From positions 191,501 to 255,500 of the forward strand of contig JAKOGI010000428.1 in NCBI GenBank assembly GCA_029747015.1: 64,000 nt of DNA. The letters are read 5' to 3'. This document shows, one piece after another, positions 11,201-22,119 of this stretch (its first letter is position 1; each line of letters opens with the position of its first letter). The stretch comes from Carnegiea gigantea (taxonomy: Eukaryota > Streptophyta > Magnoliopsida > Caryophyllales > Cactaceae). A model generated the notes under the pieces. The model saw only the letters and a program-made list of their open reading frames with translations, made no database searches and was not told where the DNA came from. The position numbers were made by a program, and so were the translations under genes.

Positions 11201-14150
11201 ACATCAAGCAACAGAAATAGTTGATGGAAAGAGAAGCAGCCAGTTCAGATGGACATGGAAGCAACAATCATCTTGGCAATTCAGAGAGACATTGAAGAAC
11301 TATTACAGACTATGATCAAGGCTCAAGTCTACAGACAACAAAGGCTGTGACATTGGCCAGTGATCAAATGCCAAACCAGAGCAAAATCCCAAATACATGG
11401 AAGACGTGGGATTCTCGAATATCATGTTAGCAGAACCTAGGAGGGACTGAATAAATTTACATGTTTGACCAAGATATCACCAAAAAAGGTGGAAAAAAGA
11501 TGGTTCCTTCCCAATCTTCAGATTTCCTCAAAAGATGAACAGAAGCGCAAGTATACCAATTTCAAACTAAAGATATCTTCTAGAACCAGAATCCATTTTT
11601 CTTTCTATCATGTACCTTTCTAAATGGAATGAACAGCCAACATCATTGTTCCATTTCCATAGAGCAGCAGCATCCTGTATGGACCCAACGAAGGGCTATG
11701 TTAAGATAAGCAGAAAGCTTTCCATAACAATAAATCAATCAACCGGGACTGCCAATCAAAATTAGATAGTCCATCCATCAGAACTGAAAGCCTTTGAGAG
11801 CTTATACTCCACATAATGTTCAGATCCACCATCATCAACAAACTACTTGGAATGGAATGCCCAAACCTCCAGCGACCCTATTTCTTTACCAGGCAATCTC
11901 CATGCCCAATCCCAATCCAAAAGCCCAAAGTAGACTAACAAATCCGTGTAAACAAGTAGCAAAATTCAGTCCCCCGCTCAGACCATCCGCAATCCTCATA
12001 TGTTTGACTTCCTACGCTGCTCATAGGTATGTCAAACATGTACCACAGGGACACCAGTTATTGGGTCTCAAGCAGCTTCTTTTCAAGAAGTAAAGGGAAG
12101 CTTATACAGGTGCAAAGAACTTTATCCCCACTCTATATTACAGCTGTTGAAATACAATACATTAGCATTCTTGTTTCTACTCCAACTAATAGCCATATGT
12201 ACTGTCATGCCCTTCACCAGAATTCTTCACCCGCCATTCCACAACTACTGAACTACATCATAAAGAGGCACCAATTGAGGTTCAAGTAACTATGAAGATA
12301 TACAAGGATGCATGCTGCAATTTGGCCAATTCATCCACAGAAAAGAATCAGAAACCATGGTTTTCAGATACTCTAAATTTGAAAACTGGCATATAGCTTA
12401 TCAGAAGAATGTATGTACTTATCTATGTCCCAAAGCAAAAGGGTACTGTTCACAAACAAGTTTGCAATAAACTGCTTTAGAATTTGCAACGAGTTCTGCT
12501 GGATAATTAGCTACAGAAAAACATCCTAACCCAATGAGCTTTAGTCTCATCACACCAAAGGGACCACCAGGTTTCAAATTCTGGTGGTCCTTTACTTAGG
12601 TTAGCCCAACACTGGGCAAGACAGAGGGCCCTTCCTACTATTCTCCCAAACCAAAAAAAAAAAAAAAGAAAAAACGAAAGGAAGCCAAAAAAAAAAAAGA
12701 AAAAAGAAAAAAAGAAGAAAGAGTAACTTCAGGAGAAGATCTGTTGGGTTGATCAACAAGAAGAGCAAGAAAGGATTTAAAACTAGAAATATGCATCCGG
12801 CTGGAGAGCCAGAGATATTAGATTTCACCTCTAGGACAAAATTGAAATAAAGAACATCATATTACTACAATCCTTCTTACACTACAAAGCTATTTACTTA
12901 TAAGGATTGGTTTCAAAAATTCCTACCCAATCTGTTAAGATGAAAACAACACAGCATAGACCAAGAAGCAACACTTAGAACATACACATTGTAGCAAGAC
13001 CGGGATTAAACTGCACAAAAGCTGGAACAATCGCATGCAAATTAATTAGCAAGAAATTCACGAAATCAAATTGAATACCACTCTGGATACTGCAAAAGAA
13101 GTTCCCAACTCCCAAAATTTTCTACATATGCACCTTTTCAACATATGACATGCTAACAATATGAGAAATTGACAGCATTCTGCACATGGATAACAAGAAA
13201 GTTCGCAAACCTACCCTGACACATATCCCAAATCCAAAAGAGAATAACACAACAAATCATAAGAAACATTACAGAAAGCATGTTATTTTAGAAGCCAAGC
13301 TCAACAGCATTATACTAGAAGTAGCAACAGCACTCACAACTTCAACACAGTCCACCAGTTAGACAGCATAAGACGTCAATATATAATGGACGACGGCCCC
13401 ACAAAATTACGAAGACAACTAGGGCAGGTATTTATCTTCAACATCACCACAATAAACACAAAAACGGCCATCTAACACCCAAGGTAAAGCTCTAAGCCAG
13501 CGACCCAGCCCATATCACTTCAATAGTAAAGGCTCAAAACTGAAACAATTGCTTGCATAATAATATCAAAGTCTAAGACACAAGATCATACCAATTGCTC
13601 AACATTTAGCAAGAAGACAATACAGCCACCAACCAGCCAGAATTAAATTAAAAGAAAAGCAGGGAGTAATCAGAGAACAAACCCCATCAGGTAAAGGGAC
13701 CATAATCATCTTCTTTTTCACAGATCCCATCTTCACCCATTCATACCGGGTGACTCCCAACCCTCTCTCCCTTGCTCTCTCTCTCCTTAACTTCTCCTCT
13801 TCTGAGATATTGCTTTCATCAAGCCCTCCATCAGCTGGGCTAAACACCAGCTCATGTTTCCCAGTTTCCATATTAAAGCAGAAAACCTTTCTACTCAGAC
13901 TATGATCAGGACTAAACAAATAAGCAATCAAATTATCATCAGGACTAAAGCTCACTGATGTAGGTGCAACATAACCAGGCAATGGGTACCGCACAATCTC
14001 CTCTAGGGGGAAAGACGAGCAATCTTCATCATACTTAGGAGTAACCATGGTATTATCAGCCACAGTAACAGGCATATCCAATGGGTATGATCTAGAACGC
14101 TTAAGTCTTTTCCTTGGCCCAGTATTTGTATTGGTTCCAACTGGGTGCAT
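8295..14150 (-). CDS. Dipeptidyl peptidase IV-family serine protease (plant DPP8/9-like)
   Basis: Five exons on the minus strand: 14150-13683, 11078-10884, 10504-10475 (a 10-codon microexon, THGLAEYIAQ), 10335-9223 and 8846-8295, all phase 0, giving 785 aa. The S9B family cleaves Xaa-Pro dipeptides from N termini. A beta-propeller (about 55-560) is followed by an alpha/beta hydrolase domain. Visible active-site parts are the substrate N-terminus-binding Glu pair in QEEMDRKNGYWW (232-233), the nucleophile in GWSYGGY (Ser655), Asp730 in GMIDEN and His762 in PDERH. No signal peptide or membrane anchor is seen in the chosen model, suggesting a soluble DPP8/9-like enzyme rather than a DPP4 ectoenzyme. 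The start is uncertain: the frame stays open upstream to 14285, and an internal Met near 14070 matches better the shorter N terminus I remember for the Arabidopsis homologue. Intron 1 is 2.6 kb. Confidence 0.92.
11079..13682 (-). other. Large first intron of the DPP gene
   Basis: 2.6 kb intron with good ends (GGG|GTTTGT donor, TTACAG acceptor on the minus strand). It has A-rich runs at about 12650-12720. No nested gene or recognisable transposon was seen. Confidence 0.6.
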
Positions 14151-14951
14151 TACACAAACATTAAAACAGTGATGAGCAAAACAACCCACAAGGGTTAAAG
14201 TGATGAAGTTGAGAAATTTGGGGAATGGGCTTTGTCTATATATTGATTGAGATATGTTGTGGTGATGCTGAGAAGTATGCCTCAACAGGGTGAGATTGGG
14301 ACAGTTGAAAGTTGCAGAAAACTGGCATTGCCGATTGAAAACCTAATGGGCTCCGTTTGAAAAGCCTGATTTTTTAAAGATTTGGCAAATATAGGATACT
14401 GGACTTCGATTCGGATAAAATGAAAGACCCAGGTGAAAGGGTCGATTTTTTCAGAAAGCAAATATCAGGGAAAAAGGGGGACAAGAACAAAACTTTTGAG
14501 TTTCTGTTGATTCAAAAGCGAATAACATACAGAAGCAAGAATCAGTTCGAAGGGCAGAGAAAGAGTGTGTGAAGTGCTTGAGAAGGTGGGGATGATTGGG
14601 AATTGAACGGCACTTCTGAGGTGACAAAAAAATGAGTGAATTATTGGGGGCTCAAATTCAAATCAAAGAATCAAAGGATAGCCCAGATGGTGATTGAAGA
14701 GGTGTGGCTTGTTTCAGGTGGATGAATAATGGATTTGAGGATAAATTTTCAGGGGACCCAAATTGGGGAAATATATCCCCGATTTGTGGGATTCATGAGA
14801 ATGAATGAAGATTGTGTCTTTTCTTCAACAAAAAGTTACACATGCCTGGAAATGGAGAGCGACTCAATCATCGGGGGTGGTAGGGAATAGGAATGCAATG
14901 CATCAACAACAGAAACAATTTCACTCGCTTGGCTTCTAATACTATGATACT
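14151..14951. other. DPP 5' region and promoter
   Basis: Upstream sequence of the DPP gene (minus). The first 135 bases continue the DPP reading frame but look like 5' UTR. No other gene was seen before the LINE insertion at 14966. Confidence 0.45.
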
Positions 14952-14965
14952 ACTACAACCTTTTT
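14952..14965 (+). repeat. Target-site duplication, left copy
   Basis: ACTACAACCTTTTT, identical to 15743-15756, bracketing the truncated LINE. Confidence 0.85.
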
Positions 14966-15742
14966 CACATAAAACGGTCTTTGGATGCCACTATGCTCAA
15001 TAGAATTGTTGCACTCCTGTGGAGCATGTGAAAGATCAGAAATAATAAAGTATTTCGGAATGAAGATGCTAGTCCGCCTATCTCCCTTATTCAAGCGAAA
15101 TGTGCCAACGTCGAATGGCGTATAAGACATAAATTTTCAAATTCTTTTTTTCCACACTCATCAGCCACCCCAAATCTCAACCATAAGCAAACCAGATGGA
15201 TCTCGTGGCAAAAGCCTCATGGAGGATTCGTTAAAATCAACTTTAACGGATCCAAGAGTTCGCAGGAAGCAGTTGGAGGATTCATCATCCGTGACTGGAA
15301 GGGAAGATTCATCCATGCGGAAGCATTTCACCTAGGAGCAGCTTCAGTCCTAGTTGCTAAGGCCACAGCCATGCGCAATGGAATACAAACAGCCGTATGT
15401 GCAGGATTTACAGATGTGCAAATCGAAGGAGATAATAGTATCTTCATTCAAGCAGTCCAAGGAAAAATTCATACACCATGGGAAATTCAAATGCTAGTTC
15501 ATGACATCACTACCTTTATCACTAGCTTCAACAATGTTAGCATCAACCACACTTTTAGAGAAGGAAATAGGACCACCGACTGGCTGACCAAGTGTGGGCT
15601 AGCTCTGCATACTAAGAGGTTATGGTCTTCGGTTTTGCCTAGGGACCTCCTTTGTCTCCTCAAGGAGGATAATTTAGGTCGAACCCTTGAGAGAAGGGCG
15701 TCCTAGATTGTATTGCCTTACCTTTCTTACCCAAAAAAAAAA
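14966..15742 (+). mobile_element. 5'-truncated L1-type LINE with RNase H domain, pseudogenic
   Basis: One frame from 14966 reads the end of the reverse-transcriptase ORF (LLWSM-stop-KIRNNKVFRNED, a Trp-to-TGA change at 15023-15025) and then a plant RVT_3-type RNase H domain to the stop at 15703-15705, followed by an A-run (15733-15743). Direct repeats ACTACAACCTTTTT at 14952-14965 and 15743-15756 are a 14-bp target duplication, so this is a 5'-truncated retrotransposition event. In the RNase H, the first two catalytic acids are replaced (INFNGS where D is usual; AKATAM where AEA is usual), while the later Asp residues (IEGDN, TTDWL) remain. It is not a functional host gene. Family assignment follows domain knowledge; the duplication is seen directly. 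Confidence 0.88.
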
Positions 15743-15756
15743 ACTACAACCTTTTT
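15743..15756 (+). repeat. Target-site duplication, right copy
   Basis: ACTACAACCTTTTT directly after the LINE poly-A tail; the second copy of 14952-14965. Confidence 0.85.
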
Positions 15757-17269
15757 TTTTTGGTTTTTTTTTTTTTTGGAAATGGTTAAGTAATACAACA
15801 ATGATACCATAATCTATTAATATGTTTGTTACAAAAATTGGTCATCTGAGTTCTATTAAGATTAACTTAATTTTCAATTGAGATTATTATGGTGTTAAAC
15901 TAATTTGAATTTTAAAATTTTTTGGGTATTTTGTTGTGGTTTATGTCATTTTTTTAAGTAAAATAAATTTTCTATCAGTTGACATAATAAGTCATATCAA
16001 ATTAGGTTCAAATAAATTTATTATAAGTTCAATTGAATTGTATGGCCTTGTAAAATATAGTTGGAGTACTTTAATTAAATGATTGGATACAGACAAATTT
16101 TGTAATATTCTTTATTTTTTTTAGAATGACAACTTAAATTAAATGAAATCCAAACTAATTACTCTGTACATATCAGCTCAACATTCGATGCTACTCAAAT
16201 GAAAAGAAGTCTAGATATGTTGCAACAACAGGACTTATCAGAATAACTATCCACGACTGGTTCTTGAAAGTGATAGTGGTATCATATGACCAAGATAGAA
16301 TTGTGACTATTCAGAACGGCTGAAGAGAGAGAGTTTCAAAAGGGTCGGGGAGTTGGAATTATAGTATCTCTAAACTAAAAGTTGATTTGAAGATAGAGGT
16401 CATTAACAGATGCCGTAAAAGGGATAATCCAGCAATGCAGGACCCAACCATCTTCAGATTTGGTTGCTCGAGTTAAAGAGCAAATTCAGAGAAAGTAAGC
16501 CATCTTCATCCACCATGATCTACAATGGGTGATTTTGGCTCCTACAGTATTGGCAATGAACTACAATGATCATGCTGAGGGAGGCTATTTTGATGCTTGT
16601 CTAGGTAGGAAATCATGTTAGGTTGACAAGCTCTATGGCTATCTGGTAAGTACTGACTAAGATAATGAAGTAATCAACATTGTACTTTAATTAATAATTA
16701 AAGAGCTATCTATGTCTTCTGTTACAAGGCTAATCATTAATTATTAACAATATCAAAGACCAAAAGCACACCATTAAAGGTGCTTTCAAAAGCCAATTTT
16801 AAGATACTTGAAAAAGTTGGACAAATGGAATTCTTTTGAGTCCCAACTACTATCATTTGAATTCTATGAGCACTATGAAACTAAGTAGGGTAACATTTAA
16901 CTAATAAATATGAATGTACATGGAGGTGTTTATTTCCATTTTATATAGTCCTTCCAAAATGAAAATTGAGCTTTCTTGCCTCGTTACCATCCTTATTGCG
17001 TACTCATCATAAGAACAGTAGGCAAAAGAGTATGGTGGTACTACTCATCCATCAAAGGATTGAAGGGATTTGAGAACGAAAGGGGTGAAAACTCGAATTT
17101 GACAGCTATCCCAAATATCTCCCTTCTATTAGACATCGCAAACTCTCTAGTTTTGGCACAACCCAAAAACTCAAAATAGAGAATGTGAGAATGCACAAAT
17201 CAAAAGACAAAAGGAAACAAAAGGAAACCCCAAAAAATATGCCCCTATTTAATAACAATTGAAATGGAT
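15757..17269. other. AT-rich intergenic region
   Basis: Strongly AT-rich. A small stretch around 16530-16650 can be read as protein-like sequence interrupted by a stop, but I recognise no family. The right edge holds the SINAT 3' UTR. Nothing else supported. Confidence 0.45.
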
Positions 17270-20200
17270 TTAGCTACTTATATTTGGTATACAGGGGGCA
17301 GCATCTGGGTTTTGCTGCTCCTTCCATATCCTCCCAGTCACCCTAAGCTTCAACTCCTTTCTATCCCCACCAGAGAAGAAGAGAGCCATGTTTCGTTGAA
17401 TGATGAGACCGTCATGGCTGTCCCTCACTTTCCGATGGCTGTCTCTGATGCTCCGAGGGCTGCCTTCCCATATGAGCTTCCTCCCATTTCCCCCGACCTC
17501 AAGGCTGTAGCAGTAGTTTCGGGCCTCATTTTCATCACCCATGAAACGGAGGAATGCCATGTACACCGGGGCCATACCCAGTTGGAAGGCTTCAAAGTGG
17601 AGGCAGAAATATTGGCCGAAACAATGGAAGACCTGACAAATTCAGCAAATTTCAGAACATAATTGTGCACTAAACCTACTGCAGACCAAAAATGCAAAAC
17701 TTTTGAAAAATGGATGTGTCCTGCACTTGACATGTATCCATGCCAAACACTTGTGGCCAAGCTAGTCTTGGCAACATGGGACATGACAGATAATAACAGC
17801 TTACACAAAGTGCATTTCCACGGGTATAAAATGGATTCTGGGCAGGTTTATAAGAGAATATTTCACTTACAGTTAACATCCAGGTGGCATTTTCTACTTC
17901 CCGGGGATTGGATTTTACATAGCGATGGTTGAATGTGCATCCAGTGTGCATGTCTACCTTATGATCGTCCCTTAGATGAGCAACCAGGAAGGGAATATCC
18001 CCAACGACAGAGCACTCTGATCCGGCATATGGGCAGCTGTATGGTCTAAAATTGCACACAGCCTCATGCTTGAGTTTGCTGTAATAAGGGAAAATCTCTG
18101 GGCACCCCAAATTGTAATATTTACAGGGGAATTCAAGTGACTCTGCTACCTTCTCCAGGGCTAAGCACCTAATGTCACCAAGCTCCTGCCTACAAGTAGG
18201 GCATCGATTGTGAACCTTTGCTTTGCAGGTGGAGCAAAGTGTATGCCCATTATGGCACTGCAATTAAACCAAAATCATCTTAGTTTAAAACTTTAAATGA
18301 ACATTTTCGAATAATGCAAGTAAGACTTTACCACTAGAATGCGAGCAAAAACCCAAATGTAAATCCATCTGGGAATAAATAGCACAAAAGCTAAATATTT
18401 TGCCGATACAGCAAATTCTTCACCCAAAAGCAGACAGAGAGGGAGGGATCCAATCTAAGTTTCATGTGTGACTAAGAAGAGATAGATGGAGCTCAGGTGA
18501 TTAATTATTGAAATTTCAGAGACTGAAATAAGATCAAAAAAAGTTCAGGAAAATAAACGAAAGTAAAACAAGAACAATTGCTATGTGGCAAACACTTATA
18601 TTATGCAAACCATCATAATTTTATAAGAATCTGTATGACCTGGTCATCCATGTATTGCTTTGACAAGATGACAACAAAACATGGGCAGTGATATTTTTTC
18701 TTTTTTTTAAAAAAAAACCTTTTTTGGAGGGGGGTCCACATGCAAAAGGCTCCAATTACGCATTACTCTAATAGAAGCATTGAGCAATTTTGTCAGATAT
18801 TTTGTGTTCGCCCAACATAACCTTCCCCAGGAAAAAGGGAGGAAACACTTAAGCCATTTAATCCAATAAACATGCCAATGAAAGAATCCATCAGCCAACA
18901 TGCTTTTCCTGAAATTTGAAGAATAACCACATGAAAAAAATACTGGAAGTTCATCATATTGTTCAAATTTGACATGTTGAAGCCGTTAATATAATGTATA
19001 TCATATGAATTGGAGCTGAAGAGAAGAAAAGGACAGACAGGAGATATGGATTTTGTGCATTACAAATAAGTTTGTTAGATATGCTCCAGACATGTAGGGT
19101 TATAATTCAGAAATTGGATTAATCATACAGAAATTTCAGAAACATAAGAAACGCTGAAGAGTTGTGGAAACCATGAAAACTTTGGCTGATGCATTCAAGT
19201 GTTGCTTGAAGTTTTTACCTCCCAAGATAACTCATTAGGGGCATGCATAGCACCCACAGTTCCTTAGATCATTTAAAATATGAAAAGCCAAGCAATTGAG
19301 GGCAACAAAAAGCCTGGATGAAGGATTAGCTACTGTAAAACCCAGAACATTAATGTTTCGGGCGTACGTCAACACAAGGAGCTCTCACATATATTGTCAA
19401 AGTTGTTATAGAGTGGTTCCTTCTCAAATCCTCTAGTCTCATGGCAGAGATCTTCTTCAGCTGTATAGGAACAACCCAAAATTCAATTGATTCAATCTAC
19501 GGAGAGGGACTGTGGCTGATAGTTTCAATCTTTCGCTATATGTCCATGTGCAAAACGCCGCCTCGACCAAATAGACTGCAGAATGAGACATTTTTCACAT
19601 ATGCCCTCGCCCCTAGGTAAATCTGTGCCAAAGGCAAAAGATCCAAATTCTCTCTTTTATAGCTAGATACAGCTCCATCAGAAAGCATTGCATAAGCGTA
19701 TCGTATCGTGCTCTTATCCAGTGTATGGTCTAAATTTTCCTGCAACCTTCACAACTGCCACTACCTGAAGTATCCTATCCCTTCTTATCTATTATGCTCT
19801 CTGTAAAAACTATAACATCACAAGCATGTAATAAGCCCTCTCCCATTCTTTCTAAGCAGATTGGTTCTATTAGACTACATTAAACAACATATCAAAGTAT
19901 AGAAGATTCTACCTACCTTGCAACAAAAAAAGATTAAATAAGATCCCAATGTTGGCAGGGAGGGTCAAGACACATCATAAAACCTTACCTTGAACAAGTT
20001 GAGACTAGCAAATTCCTACAACGTTAGACTAAAATCCATTTAGTCAGGTTTGCCTTAAACATTCCAACAAAATCTGTCTCCTTTGATGACAAACAAGAAA
20101 TTATACATACAATGAAACACTAAATAGGTAGATCATAGGAAAGTAGTTAATAAAGGTTGGATCTTCTAGAGTAGGAATGATGTGTGACAAAGCTAGTACT

Positions 20201-20839
20201 AATGCAAATAATCCGCTATGCCACTTCTTTTGTTTGATCGTTTAGCTTCTTGAACTTGAATTCATGAAGAGATTATTCTTCCAAATCAAATGCGGAAAAA
20301 GTGAGGCTATTTTGCAATCAATCTTCATCCCCTACATCATCCATTAGACAACCACACTGTGGGAACTCAACCTCGTCTCACTCTGTGAAGCAAATGAAGC
20401 CTAACATATGGCAAACGCATTTCTTATGCAACCGGGAAAAAGATCAAGAGGTGACACCATTCTCACGACGGAATTCCAAATCAAGAAACCAGCTTTCATC
20501 AAACACAACAAGAAAAAGCAAACAAAAGATACAACAAACTGCATAACACAATGCCAAATATAAAATTAAGCTTTAAGAGGGGAAAATGAAACAAGGGTTA
20601 CACAAGGAGAGGCAGACCTGATGGATCGGTGGATACATGGAATTGGTACAAACAGGGCACTCAAGCAACTCATGGACGCTACTGGGGGTTGCGATTGTTG
20701 TGGGTGGGGCAACATTATTCCTGGGCTTTGGTGGAAACTGATGATTGTTATGGTGGCTATCATGCCTATCAAGGTGGGGGATCTCTTCCTCCTCCACGCC
20801 ATCCGCCGTAGACACACACTCAATATTATCAATATCCAT
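17270..20839 (-). CDS. SINAT-type RING E3 ubiquitin ligase (seven in absentia family)
   Basis: Three exons, 20839-20618, 18257-17871 and 17632-17270, all phase 0, give 323 aa, the usual SINAT size. Order: acidic low-complexity N terminus, then a C3HC4 RING from about residue 61 (LLECPVCTNSMYPPIHQ|CHNGHTLCSTCK...CPTCRQ, split by intron 1), then the SIAH-type zinc fingers (CKYYNLGCPEIFPYYSKLKHEAVC; CPYAGSECSVVGDIPFLVAHLRDDH) and the TRAF-like substrate-binding domain ending ELKLRVTGRIWKEQQNPDA. All metal ligands are present. The family ubiquitinates targets such as NAC1, ATG6/ATG13 and FREE1 in Arabidopsis; the target here is unknown. The 5' leader (about 20990-21035) has a GA-rich run on the plus strand. 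Intron 1 is 2.4 kb. Confidence 0.95.
18258..20617 (-). other. Large first intron of the SINAT gene
   Basis: 2.36 kb with a CAG|GTCTGC donor and TTGCAG acceptor. Contains a mixed T/A/T/G homopolymer patch at 18698-18735. No nested gene seen. Confidence 0.6.
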
Positions 20840-22119
20840 TTCAACTGAAAATTAATCGATGCCCACGATTACCCGCAAGTCGAATTGCAAAACCCAATTC
20901 TCAGAATCTTAAAAAGCTGTTGTAATTTCGATTTGATTATTCCTCCAAGGCTCTCTCTCCACAAAAATACCTTTCCCCTTTTCCGCCCTCGCTTGAAATC
21001 GGAGAAAGAAAGAGAAAGAAAGAGAAAGAGAGACACTTGCGAGAGGGCAGGGCGATGGGTTGATTACAAAGAATTCAACTAACCTCCCCTCACAAAAAAG
21101 GAGGCTGTTTTCTTGATTCAATCTGAAATGTCAGTCTTTTCCATCCTGCCATCCCCCTTTCTCTCTCTTGATTGTTGGAGGAGAGATGATCAGGGATCAT
21201 CGTCCATCTTTGAAATTGCATTAGCTGTTAAGGATCCAACCACCAGTCTGCGTGGCATTTTATCGTTTCGCAGTTCTGGGCAACCCAAATTTGAAGGTAG
21301 AGAAAAGAGGGAAGACGGCAAAGTTGCGATCAAGAATGGACGGATGATGCGACGTTATTTGAGGGATGTTATCTGTTGATTTTTGTTTTTTCCCCTCTCT
21401 TTTTCCTCATTGGAGGAGGAATACATGAATTTGGTGGTCTCGAAGAGTTGCATTAGCTTGGGATGTTCCCCATGTATGATTGCTGATTTCCCTTAGGTTG
21501 GTCCCATGAATTGGCCCCTTTCTCCATTATCGCAAAAATATTCCAAAGTCTATCCTTTTCGTTAAGAAATATCAGTTAGTAAATAAATAAAATTAGTTAA
21601 GATTGATAGAAATAGGTTAAAATCGATTAAAGTAGTTATTTTTTTATTGAAGTTGGTTGAAATGGGTTGAATTTTTTTATATGATGAGTAGAAGTTGTTT
21701 CAAAATAGAGGAAAGTGGATTGAAACTAGTTAAAGTGGATATTTTTTTATTAAAGTTAGTGAAGTGGGTTGAAGTGAGTTGAAGTTGATTGAAATTGATA
21801 AATCATGATTTACCAACGAAAAGAGCAAGGCCTGATCCTACAAAAAATGTTCCACATTAATTCTGCCCCATTTTGCATAACCATTAGAACAATTGAACCA
21901 AATTAGCATACCATATGAGATATTAGATAAATTTAAATAGTTAAGGTTTGAAGGATATAGTATAGAATTGGTATATAAGAAATTACACCTTTTTTATTTG
22001 ATTTTTAAAAAAAATGTTACATAATGCATAATAGTAAATTTCATGTGTTTGCTATGTGCACATACATAGATTATGTTGGTAATCTTAATATGCATGCATA
22101 ATTCATATGCTGGTAATGT
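20840..22119. other. SINAT promoter and intergenic spacer
   Basis: Starts with the SINAT leader (GA-rich tract near 21000-21033). The rest is AT-rich and includes a repeat element at 21549-21832. Confidence 0.45.
21549..21832 (+). mobile_element. Periodic-repeat element with inverted ends, copy A
   Basis: Left end TATCCTTTTCGTTAAGAAAT, right end ATTTACCAACGAAAAGAGCA; the right end reverse-complemented resembles the left. The interior is nearly all degenerate short units such as AGTTGGTTGAAATGGGTTGA. No open reading frame. Same architecture as copies B-E. Element limits are approximate and no target duplication was recognised. Confidence 0.55.

Noticed and set aside
15371..15706. Independent RNase H-like host gene
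   Set aside because: The same frame continues upstream into LINE reverse-transcriptase sequence, with an A-tail and target duplication.
16500..16680. Protein-like frame with a stop near 16618
   Set aside because: Too short, interrupted, and matches no family I recognise.
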